Assembly (NCBI GenBank): GCA_945865485.1
Contig: CAMBEC010000004.1
Location: forward strand, 62,001-126,000
DNA: 64,000 nt
Source of the DNA: Rickettsia typhi
GTDB lineage: Bacteria; Pseudomonadota; Alphaproteobacteria; Rickettsiales; Rickettsiaceae
Direction of reading: 5' to 3'
Shown: piece after piece, positions 27,432-37,390 of the stretch
How positions within the stretch are numbered: the first letter of the stretch is position 1
Layout of the letters: each line of letters begins with the position of its first letter
Made by a program: the position numbers and the translations under genes
The notes under the pieces: model-generated
What the model was told of the DNA's origin: nothing
What the model saw: the letters and a program-made list of their open reading frames with translations, nothing else
Databases searched by the model: none

Positions 27432-29081
27432 ATGCTGCAAAGCCTTCATATTAAAGATTTTCTCCTAATTGAGAAGTTAGAATTAGATTTTAATGAAGGT
27501 TTTTGTGTGATCACTGGTGAGACTGGTGCAGGTAAGTCAATCCTTCTTGATTCTATTCTTTTCTGCTTAGGTGAAAGATTTCCAGGCAATCCAGTTAGGC
27601 CGTCTGCAGAATCATGTTCTGTTACTCTTATTTTTAGTGCTAGCGAAATATTAGATAATTATCTTAAAGAGATAGGTGTTGATAGTGATGATTCCCTAAT
27701 TGTAAAATGTACTCAAAACATTGTGGGGCGTAAAAAGTTTTTTATAAATGATCAAATTGTCACAGCTAAGCTTGTACAAAACCTCTTCAGCTATTTACTT
27801 GAACTTCATGGCCAGCATAATCACACTACACTTCTAAGTATAGCGTCACATTCATTTATTTTAGACGAATTTGGTAAACTTGGCGTTCTTAAAAATGAGG
27901 TTGCAAATGGTTATTTCAATTGGCAAGAAACTGAAAAGAAAATCAAAGAAATTGCTACTCAGAAGGAACAGGTTGATAAGGACATAGATTACCTAAAACA
28001 CGTTTGTGCTGAACTTGAATTGGCCGAGGTAAAGAAAGGTGAGGAGCAAGAACTGGCTGATATAAAAAGAAAGCTTCAATCTAGTGAAAAAGAGAAAGAG
28101 CTTATTCAATCTGTATTAAGTGAAATCCAAGAAAGCTCAATTGAACGAATTATTGCAAAAGCACAAAGATCCATTTCCAATTCTACAAACACTGAATTTC
28201 TCGAGAAAGTTAGCTCTAACTTAGAATCAGCTTACGATAAAATTGAAGATGCTAAGACAACTCTACAGCAGATATTGCGTGATATGGACCTGGCAGAATT
28301 TTCCATGGAAGAAATTGAAGAAAGGTTATACGAGATTAGAACTCTGGCAAGGAAGCACTCAGCTGATGCAAATGATTTGGTTAATTTTCTTGAAAAATCT
28401 CAAACACAATTGTTAGACTTAGAAAATAAAGTCCAGGTAAATTCTGAAATACAGAAGCAGCTTGAGGCGAGCAAAGCAAGTTACTTTGCTTTAGCTGAAA
28501 GGCTATCTGAGCAAAGAAAAGAAACGGTTGCAGAGCTTGAGAAGAAAGTTATGAAGGAGTTATCAACTCTTGAAATGAAAAAAGCTATTTTTGTTGTTGA
28601 AATTGAGTCAAGCCATAGTTTTGCTTCGTCCAATGGGATTGATAAGGTAAGGTTTATTGCTTCAACAAATCCAGGAATGAGCTTGGCCCCTATTGATAAA
28701 ATTGCATCTGGAGGAGAGCTATCGCGTTTTATGTTAGCTCTGAGGGTGGCTTTATTTGATAAGGCTCCAAAACAAACTATTATTTTTGATGAAATAGATG
28801 TCGGAATCAGTGGATCTGTTGCAGACTCAATGGGCTCGCGTTTAAAAGCTTTAAGTAGTGTAGTACAAATCATTGTTATAACTCACCAGCCGCAAGTGGC
28901 TGGAAAAGCTGATCAGCATATTTTAGTTGAAAAAACACAACATGATATTCATACTGTAGTTGAAATCAAAATACTTGAGAATGAAGCAAGACCATATGAG
29001 CTTGCTAGGATGATTTCAGGTAAAGAAATAACTAAAACGGGTTTAAAAGCGGCAAAAGAGTTAATAATTAGCAAGTCCTAG
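27432..29081 (+). CDS. recN: DNA repair protein RecN
   Basis: RecN is an SMC-like ATPase acting in double-strand break repair. The 549-residue protein has the Walker A site GETGAGKS (about residues 32-39), a central coiled coil interrupted by a hinge (residues 160-350), then the signature SGGELSRFMLALR and the Walker B segment IIFDEIDVGISG. All ATPase motifs are intact. It immediately follows bamD, probably in the same transcript. Confidence 0.96.
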   Translation: MLQSLHIKDFLLIEKLELDFNEGFCVITGETGAGKSILLDSILFCLGERFPGNPVRPSAESCSVTLIFSASEILDNYLKEIGVDSDDSLIVKCTQNIVGRKKFFINDQIVTAKLVQNLFSYLLELHGQHNHTTLLSIASHSFILDEFGKLGVLKNEVANGYFNWQETEKKIKEIATQKEQVDKDIDYLKHVCAELELAEVKKGEEQELADIKRKLQSSEKEKELIQSVLSEIQESSIERIIAKAQRSISNSTNTEFLEKVSSNLESAYDKIEDAKTTLQQILRDMDLAEFSMEEIEERLYEIRTLARKHSADANDLVNFLEKSQTQLLDLENKVQVNSEIQKQLEASKASYFALAERLSEQRKETVAELEKKVMKELSTLEMKKAIFVVEIESSHSFASSNGIDKVRFIASTNPGMSLAPIDKIASGGELSRFMLALRVALFDKAPKQTIIFDEIDVGISGSVADSMGSRLKALSSVVQIIVITHQPQVAGKADQHILVEKTQHDIHTVVEIKILENEARPYELARMISGKEITKTGLKAAKELIISKS

Positions 29082-29105
29082 AAATTAATCTAAGAGAAAA
29101 AAATC

Positions 29106-29825
29106 ATGATGAATAAAATAACTAAATTAGTAGTATTTTTATTTCTAGCTATTCCATTAAGCAGCTTGGCTGGTGAAGATAAAATAGAAGGTACAATACT
29201 TAATGTTTCTGCTACTGAATTTATTGAAGTTCCAGAAGATTTACTAGTTGCAAATTTACATTATGAGTTCGATGGCATAACAGCAAAAGAAGTACAGAAT
29301 CAGATTAATGCCACAATGACTAAGGCGCTAGAAAAAGCTAAGATGCTAAAAGATGTCAAAGTTTCAACACAGCAATATTCTGTATACAAATATGAATATG
29401 TGGTTAATAAGAATGATGAAAGGAAAACAAAATGGAAAGGAAGTCAGGGAGTTGTTATATCGGGAAAGACCATAGACAATATTTTAAAACTTGTTGGTGA
29501 ATTACAAGAAATAGGTTTGGCAGTTGATGGTCTAAGTTACACAATTTCTAATGATACAAGAGAAGAAATACGAGATTCATTAATGGAATTAGCTGTTGAG
29601 AAACTAATGAAAAAATCAAAGCGTGTAGCGAAGGCTTTGGGTAAAGATATGATAAAGGTTGTAAGTATAAATGTTGATGCAGATACATCTAGGCCGTATC
29701 CTGTTATGCAATATGCAATGAGAATGGGTTCTGTTGCAAAAGATGAGATGAATTCTCCTGTAGCAGAACCAGGTCAGAGCCAAATTTCTATGACGGTTTC
29801 TGCAACGATTATGATAAAAGACTAG
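29106..29825 (+). CDS. SIMPL domain-containing periplasmic protein
   Basis: The 239-residue protein has an N-terminal signal peptide (cleavage near residue 22, SSLAG). The rest is a SIMPL/DUF541 domain with its pattern of IEGTILNVSATEFIEVPEDLLVANLHYE and KVSTQQYSVYKYEYV, found in exported proteins of many Gram-negatives. Its function is unknown; relatives are linked to oxidative stress and outer membrane integrity. It follows recN by 24 bp. Confidence 0.85.
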   Translation: MMNKITKLVVFLFLAIPLSSLAGEDKIEGTILNVSATEFIEVPEDLLVANLHYEFDGITAKEVQNQINATMTKALEKAKMLKDVKVSTQQYSVYKYEYVVNKNDERKTKWKGSQGVVISGKTIDNILKLVGELQEIGLAVDGLSYTISNDTREEIRDSLMELAVEKLMKKSKRVAKALGKDMIKVVSINVDADTSRPYPVMQYAMRMGSVAKDEMNSPVAEPGQSQISMTVSATIMIKD

Positions 29826-29983
29826 TATAGTAAATCTAAGTATTAAGAAGCTATACTGGCACTATTCAAAAAGGGTCGGTTCTAAATTTTGAGTTTGGCT
29901 TCTGCTTTTTCTTTACTTTACTTGATATTTTACTATAGAATGACACCTGTGGTATAAAAATTAATTAAAAATACAAATGCAAG

Positions 29984-31141
29984 ATGAACATTCATGAATA
30001 TCAAGCGAAACAAGTTCTAGGTAAATATGGTGTGCCTACATCTCATGGTATTGTCGCTTTAAAATCCGAAGAAATTGATGAGTTAATCAAGAATTTTGAT
30101 GCAAAGGTCTATGTTGTTAAGGCTCAAATTCATGCTGGCGGTAGAGGTAAAGCTGGTGGCGTAAAAGTTGTACGTAGCAAAGAAGAAGCTAGAAGTATTG
30201 CTCATGATATGTATGGCAAAACATTAATAACACATCAGACAGGTCCGAAGGGTCAAGTTGTCAAGAGGGTATACATAGAATCTGGTTGTGATATTGCCAA
30301 AGAATATTACTTTAGTGCGGTTCTTGATAGGTCGTCTAATCGAATAACATTCATGGCTTCAACTGAAGGCGGGGTTGACATTGAAGAAGTAGCAGAAAAG
30401 ACACCGGAGAAGATAATTAAAGTTTCAGTTGACCCGGTAACTGGTATTTTACCTTTCCACTGTAGAGCCTTAGCTTTTAGGCTCGGTTTTTCTGGTGATA
30501 AAGCGAAGCAAATGATGAAAATAGCTGAATCGGTTTATAATGCTTTTGTCGCTACGGATGCATCTCAAATAGAAATTAATCCGCTTGTAGAAACTACTGA
30601 TGGTAATTTATTAGCTCTGGATGCAAAAATAAATTTTGATGATAATGGATTATTTCGTCATCCGGAAATTGCTTCTTTGAGAGATGAAGCAGAAGAAGAT
30701 CCGCTTGAAGTAAGGGCAAGTAAAGCTGATTTAAATTACGTTAGGATGGATGGAACTATTGGCTGCATGGTTAACGGGGCTGGTTTAGCCATGGCAACTA
30801 TGGATATTATTAAACTTTATGGAGCAGAGCCAGCAAATTTCTTGGACGTTGGTGGTGGAGCTGATAAAGAAAGAGTCGCTGAGGCCTTTAAAATTATTCT
30901 TTCAGACAAAGCGGTAAAGGGCATACTAGTAAACATCTTCGGTGGCATTATGAGATGCGATATTATTGCGGAAGGAATAGTAGCTGCTGCGAAAGAAGTT
31001 GGTGTTAAGGTGCCACTAGTAGTTCGTCTTGCAGGTACGAATTTTGAGCTTGGGAAGAAAATACTAGCTAATTCTGGCTTAGAAATCATTGCTGCTGATG
31101 ATCTAGGGGATGCGGCACAAAAAATTGTAAAAGCTGTATAG
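29984..31141 (+). CDS. sucC: Succinyl-CoA ligase beta subunit
   Basis: With SucD this enzyme converts succinyl-CoA to succinate with substrate-level ATP or GTP formation in the TCA cycle. The 385-residue protein has the ATP-grasp N-terminal domain ([35 protein letters not shown]) and the CoA-ligase domain ([26 protein letters not shown]). It precedes sucD by 19 bp in the standard operon. Confidence 0.98.
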   Translation: MNIHEYQAKQVLGKYGVPTSHGIVALKSEEIDELIKNFDAKVYVVKAQIHAGGRGKAGGVKVVRSKEEARSIAHDMYGKTLITHQTGPKGQVVKRVYIESGCDIAKEYYFSAVLDRSSNRITFMASTEGGVDIEEVAEKTPEKIIKVSVDPVTGILPFHCRALAFRLGFSGDKAKQMMKIAESVYNAFVATDASQIEINPLVETTDGNLLALDAKINFDDNGLFRHPEIASLRDEAEEDPLEVRASKADLNYVRMDGTIGCMVNGAGLAMATMDIIKLYGAEPANFLDVGGGADKERVAEAFKIILSDKAVKGILVNIFGGIMRCDIIAEGIVAAAKEVGVKVPLVVRLAGTNFELGKKILANSGLEIIAADDLGDAAQKIVKAV

Positions 31142-31160
31142 ATTTGGGAGCAATAATAAT

Positions 31161-32033
31161 ATGTCGATACTTATAAATAAAAATACAAAAGTAATTTGCC
31201 AGGGATTTACAGGCTCTCAAGGTACCTTTCACTCTGAACAAGCGATTGCTTACGGGACCAAGATGGTTGGTGGAGTTACACCAGGAAAAGGTGGACAAAC
31301 GCATTTAGATTTACCTGTTTATAATACAGTTGCTGAAGCTGTCGACAGAACGGGAGCAAACGCCACTGTAATTTATGTTCCACCACCATTTGCTGCAGAT
31401 TCAATCTTAGAAGCAATTGATGCTGGACTTGAATTAGTAATTTGTATTACCGAAGGTATACCAGTAATAGACATGCTTAAGGTCAAAAGAGCTTTAATTG
31501 GTTCAAGGACTAGGTTGGTTGGACCAAACTGCCCTGGGGTGATTACTCCTGACGAATGTAAAATTGGGATCATGCCAGGTCATATTCACAAAAAAGGCAG
31601 AATTGGTATCGTTTCAAGGTCTGGTACTTTAACATATGAGGCTGTTGCTCAAACAACTGCTGTTGGTCTTGGCCAATCGACTTGTGTTGGCATAGGTGGT
31701 GATCCAGTAAATGGGACTAATTTTATTGATTGTATTGAATTATTTTTGCAGGATAACGATACCCAGGCGATTATCATGATCGGCGAAATTGGTGGTAATG
31801 CTGAAGAAGATGCAGCAGACTTTATTAAAAAGTCTAAAATCAAGAAACCAGTTGTTGGTTTTATTGCTGGTGTAACGGCGCCTCCAGGTAAAAGAATGGG
31901 CCATGCTGGTGCGATTATTGCTGGTGGCAAAGGTTCAGCTGGAGACAAGATCGAGGCTTTAACGAGTGCTGGGGTAGTTGTTTCTAACTCTCCTGCTGAA
32001 ATTGGTCGTACAATGCAAAAATTACTAGGTTGA
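31161..32033 (+). CDS. sucD: Succinyl-CoA ligase alpha subunit
   Basis: The 290-residue subunit binds CoA and carries the phosphohistidine. The CoA-binding start [17 protein letters not shown], the [10 protein letters not shown] segment and the active-site His in [10 protein letters not shown] are intact. It is the last gene of sucCD. The region downstream is filled by repeats with no further gene for about 500 bp. Confidence 0.98.
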   Translation: MSILINKNTKVICQGFTGSQGTFHSEQAIAYGTKMVGGVTPGKGGQTHLDLPVYNTVAEAVDRTGANATVIYVPPPFAADSILEAIDAGLELVICITEGIPVIDMLKVKRALIGSRTRLVGPNCPGVITPDECKIGIMPGHIHKKGRIGIVSRSGTLTYEAVAQTTAVGLGQSTCVGIGGDPVNGTNFIDCIELFLQDNDTQAIIMIGEIGGNAEEDAADFIKKSKIKKPVVGFIAGVTAPPGKRMGHAGAIIAGGKGSAGDKIEALTSAGVVVSNSPAEIGRTMQKLLG

Positions 32034-32225
32034 TATCTAGTTTTGTCTGCTAAGCGCTATTAAACGGGGGTCAAGAAAAAAGTGCGCCATCCTGAACTCA
32101 GATATCAGGATCTTCTTTTCCCCCCGCAGCTTTAGATCATGAATCAACTCCCAGGATAACCATCCCTTCCCTCCCCAATTCGGTTGCTCGCTATGGCGTT
32201 TTTTGTAGCCAATTATATGTATTTA
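32034..32225. other. Repeat-rich gap after sucD
   Basis: It contains a degenerate hairpin repeat around 32090-32160 (CATCCTGAACTCAGATATCAGGATC and an imperfect second arm). No gene was recognised. It continues into element B copy 2. Confidence 0.35.
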
Positions 32226-32476
32226 ACATGAACTATGGATAAGGAATAGAGTCGTATGGTTTTATACGGGGACTTGCTGTACGCACTGTCATCCTGAATT
32301 TACTTATGATCTTATGAAATAGGAAGAAGATTACTTGGCCGAAGAGACATGCGAAGCCCACTGAAGTTTAGGCATGACGGTAGATAAGAAGATACCGGAT
32401 CAAGCCCGGTATGACTATATTTCTTGCCTGGCCTAACTAAATCTAATATTTATCTTATCCATAGTTGGGTTAGTTA
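32226..32476. repeat. Miniature dispersed element B, copy 2
   Basis: This roughly 250-bp segment is the better-preserved copy of the element at 13364-13609. Its ends are inverted repeats: GAACTATGGATAAGG at the left and TCTTATCCATAGTTGGG at the right, which pair over about 13 bp. It carries no gene, and no transposase is present in this window, so it fits a miniature element moved in trans. The catB-type gene starts 65 bp after it. Confidence 0.8.
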
Positions 32477-32540
32477 CTACATAAATTGTGGTGTATTTTC
32501 TAGCCAATATTTAAATAATATTAATTAAAGAAATAAACAT

Positions 32541-33191
32541 ATGCCTATTTTCAATAGTTACAGAGAATCGATTATTATTAAAGATCATGTTAAAGCGAAG
32601 CATATCATTGCAGGTGATTACTCTTATTATTCAGGATATTACCACGATAAAACATTTGAAGATTGTGTGATGTACCTTGATGAAGCAGACAATAATAAAG
32701 AACCTCATGAAATCGATCGCCTTATTATTGGTAAATTTTGCTCAATTGCAACAGGTGTAAAATTTATGATGGGTGGAACCCAAGGTCATAACTACGAATG
32801 GATTGCCACTTATTCGCTTGATTTTCTTGATGATGATTTTGATAACTATAATTTAGTGGCGCCTAAAGCACAAAAATCTAAAGGTGACACCTTACTTGGC
32901 AATGATGTTTGGATTGGCGCAGAAAGCATGATTATGCCAGGAATTCAGATTGCAGATGGGGCAGTTATAGGCGCCCGAAGCCTTGTCACTAAAAATGTTG
33001 GTGCCTACGAAATATGGGGTGGAAATCCAGCTCGTTTAATTAGAAAACGATTTACTGATAGTGATATTCAGAAACTCTTGAAGATTAAATGGTGGGATTG
33101 GAATTTAGATAAGTTAAAGAAAAATTTAGCGTTTATACGCTCTTCTGATATCGATCTCTTATGGTCAAAATATCAGGAAGATAAGTTATAA
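32541..33191 (+). CDS. CatB/Vat-type xenobiotic O-acetyltransferase
   Basis: The 216-residue left-handed beta-helix protein has the CatB/XAT layout: IIGKFCSIATGVKFMMGG, the GHNYEW loop with the catalytic His, LLGNDVWIGAESMIMPGI, IGARSLVTKNVGAYEIWGGNPARLIRKRF and the C-terminal WWDWNLDKLKKNL tail. Members transfer acetyl from acetyl-CoA to chloramphenicol or streptogramin-type hydroxyls, but many chromosomal relatives have unknown substrates. It sits alone, next to a miniature repeat. The sequence resembles genes of free-living gammaproteobacteria, suggesting possible acquisition. Substrate cannot be told from the sequence. Confidence 0.88.
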   Translation: MPIFNSYRESIIIKDHVKAKHIIAGDYSYYSGYYHDKTFEDCVMYLDEADNNKEPHEIDRLIIGKFCSIATGVKFMMGGTQGHNYEWIATYSLDFLDDDFDNYNLVAPKAQKSKGDTLLGNDVWIGAESMIMPGIQIADGAVIGARSLVTKNVGAYEIWGGNPARLIRKRFTDSDIQKLLKIKWWDWNLDKLKKNLAFIRSSDIDLLWSKYQEDKL

Positions 33192-33312
33192 GTACTATTA
33201 CTTTAATAACACTCTCTTGCACCGAATCTAAAAATCCCTGAATAGCAAAGGGCGTCATACGCAAATAATGAATATGGCACCCCCCAGTTAAGTAAAATTT
33301 TATGATATCCTG

Positions 33313-34104
33313 TTAGAGGCCAGTTTCACCCATAACAACAGTCTCATTAGCAAGCTCTTCTAGCAAAGCGTCAAAAGCTGTAGAATGAATACCATGTTCA
33401 GTAATTAATTTTTCTACAGTTTGATACGTAGCAGGATCTACCTTGTTGGTATCACCCATCATAATATTTTTTATCAATGCATCGACGAGATTCTTTTTTT
33501 CCTGGGCAGGGTCTATCTCTCCCTCGACTAAAACTCCAAAATTGCTACTATCACTATTACTGGTATTAGTCTCGACTGAGATATCACTGATTTTAGGCTG
33601 AATATATTGATTAAAAATTTGTCCTACATTGACAGCCTCTTGTTTAGCATATGGAAATTCATTCATATCTAATCCGGATGCTGAGTATGGTGCAATAGTT
33701 TTTAATATATTTTGATTAATCTCAGGTGACTGCTTGCTGGCGATATTAACAAACATTGTTCTACCATATACATTTAGGTTTGTATAAAGATTCTCGGAAA
33801 ATCTATTCTCGACCAATGCATCAATAGCTTGCAATGCATCATGAAACTGGTTAAATCTGTCAGTTCTATCTTGGTTAACGAACCCACTACCCCATTGCAA
33901 CTCGATTTTTATTGTTTCGTCTAAAGGCTTCATTACTCCAGGTGCTCCTACATCATACTTCCTATCTTCACAGTTAATCCCATATTTTTGAGCTAAGCTG
34001 ACAACCGCCTGCCCCTTGATACTTGTTGCTGTGCTTAAGTTCTTGCCATCTGCCTCAGCTAGTTTTAACAAAGATGAAAAATCATCCAAAAAATTTTTTG
34101 CCAT
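33313..34104 (-). CDS. Unknown protein
   Basis: I do not recognise this 263-residue product. It has no signal peptide or membrane segment, is acidic, and looks mostly helical. Features that can be seen are an N-terminal helical segment (LDDFSSLLKLAEADGKNL), a central WGSGFVNQDRTDRFNQFHDAL region, an Asn/Ser-rich linker (SVETNTSNSDSSNFG) and a helical C-terminal part. It is isolated between the acetyltransferase and tRNA-Thr. It may be lineage-specific. Confidence 0.6.
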   Translation of the reverse strand: MAKNFLDDFSSLLKLAEADGKNLSTATSIKGQAVVSLAQKYGINCEDRKYDVGAPGVMKPLDETIKIELQWGSGFVNQDRTDRFNQFHDALQAIDALVENRFSENLYTNLNVYGRTMFVNIASKQSPEINQNILKTIAPYSASGLDMNEFPYAKQEAVNVGQIFNQYIQPKISDISVETNTSNSDSSNFGVLVEGEIDPAQEKKNLVDALIKNIMMGDTNKVDPATYQTVEKLITEHGIHSTAFDALLEELANETVVMGETGL

Positions 34105-34549
34105 AATATTGCCTCATAATTTAAGTTTAATTTCCTTACAACCACTGATTATAGAATTTTTTTATTTCATATGTCAATAGGGGTCCATTTGAATTAGCTA
34201 GCAATCATTAAATATCTTGAACATGACACGTAACTTAAGCTTTACATACATAGGCACTAAGTATTTAATTAGTTGTATTGGACCGCAACTCTCTTGTGAT
34301 TTACTAATTTATAGCTTAACAGATTTAATAACCTAGGGTTTATATTAATTCACCATTTCCATTTGTTAGTATTAGTCTGTTTTTTAGCGCAGACAACGTT
34401 TAAAATTTAGGTTTTTAGAGATATCAAGCTGGCTTATAACTTGATTCCCTAAAATTAATAAGACGATACTGTCTCTTAATCTAGGAATAGCAAGAAAAAA
34501 GTCAACGATGAAGGAGTCTTATTATTAAAGCAATATTGTGAGATATAAA
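34105..34549. other. 445-bp intergenic region
   Basis: AT-rich sequence with no open frame, RNA gene or clear repeat recognised. The promoter of the unknown minus-strand gene should lie in the first 100 bp. Confidence 0.3.
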
Positions 34550-34624
34550 TGGTGCCGCTAAAAAGAATTGAACTTTCGACCTCATCATTACCAATGATGC
34601 GCTCTACCACTGAGCTATAGCGGC
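34550..34624 (-). tRNA. tRNA-Thr(GGT)
   Basis: On the minus strand the sequence folds with acceptor GCCGCTA/TAGCGGC, D arm GCTC/GAGC, anticodon stem CATCA/TGATG with loop TTGGTAA (anticodon GGT), T loop TTCAATT, discriminator A and encoded CCA at 34550-34552. The T loop has an A where C or G is common, but the fold is complete. Confidence 0.93.
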
Positions 34625-34754
34625 AAAAAGATTGGTATTTCTAACGAAGATATGTTACAAATTAACCAAAATTATGCAGAATGATTTTAAACCGGCATTT
34701 TAAGCGCAAATTTTTGCCATATTATTAGCAGATCGTCAAGGAAAATTAGTTTAA

Positions 34755-34892
34755 ATGTCAAAGAAAAAAGAAGAGACTACTGAAAAAGTAAAAGAAAAAG
34801 AAGATAAGTTATCAATTGCTTTGCGTAAAAATTTACAGCGTCGCAAGGTAGTAAAAGGTGCCAAAAAAAAATTAGAGATCGGGAATGAGTGA
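34755..34892 (+). CDS. Small lysine-rich conserved-type protein
   Basis: A 45-residue frame from ATG at 34755 to TGA at 34890 encodes a very basic protein (MSKKKEETTEKVKEK, then LSIALRKNLQRRKVVKGAKKK). It overlaps the start of anmK by 8 bp (ATGAGTGA), which favours it being translated and coupled to anmK. Short Arg/Lys-rich proteins ending in RRK repeats next to housekeeping genes are common in Rickettsiaceae. No function is known. Confidence 0.6.
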   Translation: MSKKKEETTEKVKEKEDKLSIALRKNLQRRKVVKGAKKKLEIGNE

Positions 34893-35973
34893 ACTATTTA
34901 TAGGCTATATGAGTGGTACTTCATGCGATGGGGTTGATGCTTCCTTGGTTCGTACTGATGGACAAACTAAATTCGCTGTAATTGCTAATGCTCATTTGCC
35001 GTACCCTTCAGAATTCAAATTTGACCTCAAGCAACTTTGTAGTCAGCTGGCTCCATCTCTTGAGATCGAAAGAAAACTTACTGAATTTCATATTGAGATT
35101 ACTGCTCAGTTACTGAAGCAAACAAAATATACCAGTAGTGATATAAAAGCACTTGGTTTTCATGGGCAAACTATTTTTCATAAACCAGAAAGCCAACTTA
35201 CCTGGCAAATAGGGAACCCCCACTTACTTGCTCAAGGAGCAGGTATAGATGTGGTGCATGATTTTAGAAGAAGGGATATTAGCCTTGGTGGCCAAGGAGC
35301 TCCGTTAGTACCGATTTTTCATAAGTTATTAATGCAAAACCAAAAACTACCTGTTGCAGTCATTAATATAGGAGGAGTAGCAAATATTACTTATATGGGT
35401 AAGGAAAATGATATAATAGCTTTTGATACTGGTCCTGGTAATGCTCTTATTGATGATGCTATGAAAAAATATTTTAGCAAGGATTATGATAAAAATGGAG
35501 AGATAGCATCTCAGGGGCAAATAGATGAATCAGTCATTAATGAACTCTTAGTTGATGAATATTTCAAGCGACCTTATCCAAAATCTTTAGACAGAAATTC
35601 ATTTAGATATGTAATGGATATCCTTACTGGTCGTGATCCAGAAAATATAATAGCAACCCTTACTTATATTACTTGCGCCAGTATTGTTCGTGCTATTGAG
35701 GTATTACCAACTATTCCTGTTAGTATTTTTTTATGTGGTGGTGGAAGTAAAAATAAACAGATAGTTAAATGGCTAGAATTAGCTTTGTTAACGAAAGGAT
35801 TTAAATGTAAAGTAGAAAATATTTCTACCCTTGGTAACATTGATCCTGATTATGTTGAATCCCAGGCGTTTGCTTATCTTGCGGCTAGATTTTTTAAAAA
35901 TTTACCTAGCGCTTTTCCGACAACAACTGCTGCTATTCGTGAAAATATTTGTGGGTGTCTAGTGAGTAGGTGA
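34885..35973 (+). CDS. anmK: Anhydro-N-acetylmuramic acid kinase
   Basis: AnmK phosphorylates and opens 1,6-anhydro-MurNAc recovered from peptidoglycan turnover, giving MurNAc-6-phosphate. The 362-residue ASKHA-fold kinase has the N-terminal motif GYMSGTSCDGVDASL, GFHGQTIFH, the phosphate-binding INIGGVANITY and FDTGPGNALIDDA, and the CGGGSKN adenosine site. It is coupled to the small basic gene upstream. Its presence implies peptidoglycan recycling. Confidence 0.95.
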   Translation: MSELFIGYMSGTSCDGVDASLVRTDGQTKFAVIANAHLPYPSEFKFDLKQLCSQLAPSLEIERKLTEFHIEITAQLLKQTKYTSSDIKALGFHGQTIFHKPESQLTWQIGNPHLLAQGAGIDVVHDFRRRDISLGGQGAPLVPIFHKLLMQNQKLPVAVINIGGVANITYMGKENDIIAFDTGPGNALIDDAMKKYFSKDYDKNGEIASQGQIDESVINELLVDEYFKRPYPKSLDRNSFRYVMDILTGRDPENIIATLTYITCASIVRAIEVLPTIPVSIFLCGGGSKNKQIVKWLELALLTKGFKCKVENISTLGNIDPDYVESQAFAYLAARFFKNLPSAFPTTTAAIRENICGCLVSR

Positions 35974-36166
35974 TGGCTTTAAACCTTATACACCTTGGTA
36001 TTTATGTCACGCAGTTTATCATACGTCTTCAACAAAACATTGATTGATGGTTTAAAAACAAAAATAACTAGTATATAATCAGGTCTATGTTATTCCTGCC
36101 CCAATAATGGATTAGGGTAATAGCTTTTTCAAACTGAATAAAACTTTTTTTAAGGAGAACCTAAAT

Positions 36167-36607
36167 ATGATTAAAAAAATTGCAGTCGCATTCCTTGCTG
36201 TTGTTTTGTTATCTGGTTGTAGTGCTTCAAGAGGCAAATACGGTGATAATAACCAGCATATAGCTGAATTCGAAAAAACAATTGGTGACAGAGTATTTTT
36301 CAAACTAGATAGTTCTGATCTTACTTCTGATGCACAAAGTACATTAACACGTCAGGCAGAATGGCTGAAAGATCATAAGCTTTTCAATATGACTGTTGAA
36401 GGTCACTGTGATGAAAGAGGAACAAGAGAGTACAACATTGCTCTTGGTGAAAGAAGAGCTAACGCTGTTAAAATGTTCTTGATTGAGCATGGTGTAAGCG
36501 CAGAGCGTGTTGAAACCATTTCTTATGGTAAAGAAAGACCAGCAGTTATCGGTGATGATGAAGCTGCTTGGAGCCAGAATCGTAGAGGTGTAACAGCTAT
36601 CAGATAA
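36167..36607 (+). CDS. pal: Peptidoglycan-associated lipoprotein Pal
   Basis: The 146-residue lipoprotein has lipobox LLSGC (Cys18) and a C-terminal OmpA-like domain with the peptidoglycan-binding signature VEGHCDERGTREYNIALGERRANAVK. Pal links the outer membrane to peptidoglycan within the Tol-Pal system. Tol genes are not adjacent, in contrast to many proteobacteria. A hairpin terminator with a T run lies 28 bp after the stop. Confidence 0.96.
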   Translation: MIKKIAVAFLAVVLLSGCSASRGKYGDNNQHIAEFEKTIGDRVFFKLDSSDLTSDAQSTLTRQAEWLKDHKLFNMTVEGHCDERGTREYNIALGERRANAVKMFLIEHGVSAERVETISYGKERPAVIGDDEAAWSQNRRGVTAIR

Positions 36608-36634
36608 GTTTATAATTTATCTATAAGTTTTACA

Positions 36635-36669
36635 AAAAACCGGTGTAGCTTAAAGTTGCACCGGTTTTT
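36635..36669 (+). terminator. Rho-independent terminator of pal
   Basis: AAAAACCGGTG and CACCGGTTTTT form an 11-bp stem around a 13-base loop, with the T run built into the 3' arm. It follows the pal stop by 28 bp. Confidence 0.85.
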
Positions 36670-36699
36670 CTAATTTTTAATGGGTACGATGTGAATTAT

Positions 36700-36976
36700 C
36701 TTATCCATAGTTAATCTAAACTATGGATAAGAGATCAGTTGTTTGTTAGGCAACATAGTTGTCATATTGTAAAGTCATCAGAGTAAACACCAGTTATCCA
36801 GGGCTTGTAAGTTATCCTGAATTTATGGGGCTTCGCATGCCTTATCCAGGATCTCGAGACAGAAGAAGATCCTGAATCAAGAGATGGGCCCGGCGGTCAT
36901 GCTAAATCTAAGTTCAGCACGACAGTGCGTGTGGTAAAGCAGCATTTACAAAACTATATGCTTTCCATAGTTTAGG
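36700..36976. repeat. Miniature dispersed element with AACTATGGATAAG ends
   Basis: CTTATCCATAGTT (36700-36712) and AACTATGGATAAG (36719-36731) are perfect 13-bp inverted copies facing each other, as if two element ends met. From 36719 the element runs to CTTTCCATAGTTTAGG near 36976 and contains the TCAGGATCT hairpin core around 36826-36890. It belongs to the same family as 20937, 32226 and 39619. It holds no gene. Confidence 0.7.
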
Positions 36977-37390
36977 TTAGTTAAGTTAAAACTAGTTAGC
37001 AGTTTTAATTGTTCGTATTGTAAACTATTAGTTGTTTTAAGTTGAATTTGTATTAATCTCTTTTTATCTTTTGTCTTTTAAAACACTACTCATACCCAAA
37101 ATGGATTGGCATTTGGAGTATTCACAGCAATATTTAAAAGACGAAATCTTTCCTATAAATATATGCTAATTCAATTCAAACGACATAGCATTGTTGTAAT
37201 TCAGTTTGAACACTTGGCGTGCTAACATGGTTGTTAGTAAAAGACAATTGTTGCCTAAAATGATATTAAAGATGCAATTTATCTTAATTTCACTGTCTTC
37301 CTGTGTTAGAAAGGATCTGATACCATTTGCTAATTCCAGATAGCAAGTTGAATGATAAATTTATATAAATGCTAGGCTCTATTATACCAT
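36977..37390. other. 414-bp intergenic region upstream of the DsbA-like gene
   Basis: AT-rich, with no open frame or RNA gene recognised. AATTCAATTCAAACGACATAGC and the nearby TTCAGTTTGAAC form a weak inverted pair. The promoter for the DsbA-like gene and the ATP synthase genes behind it probably lies near 37330-37380. Confidence 0.3.

Noticed and set aside
28481..28873. 130-residue minus-strand frame inside recN
   Set aside because: Fully inside recN with no ribosome site or family signature.
32541..33191. Integron cassette around the CatB-type gene
   Set aside because: No attC-like site, integrase or other cassette was seen on either side.
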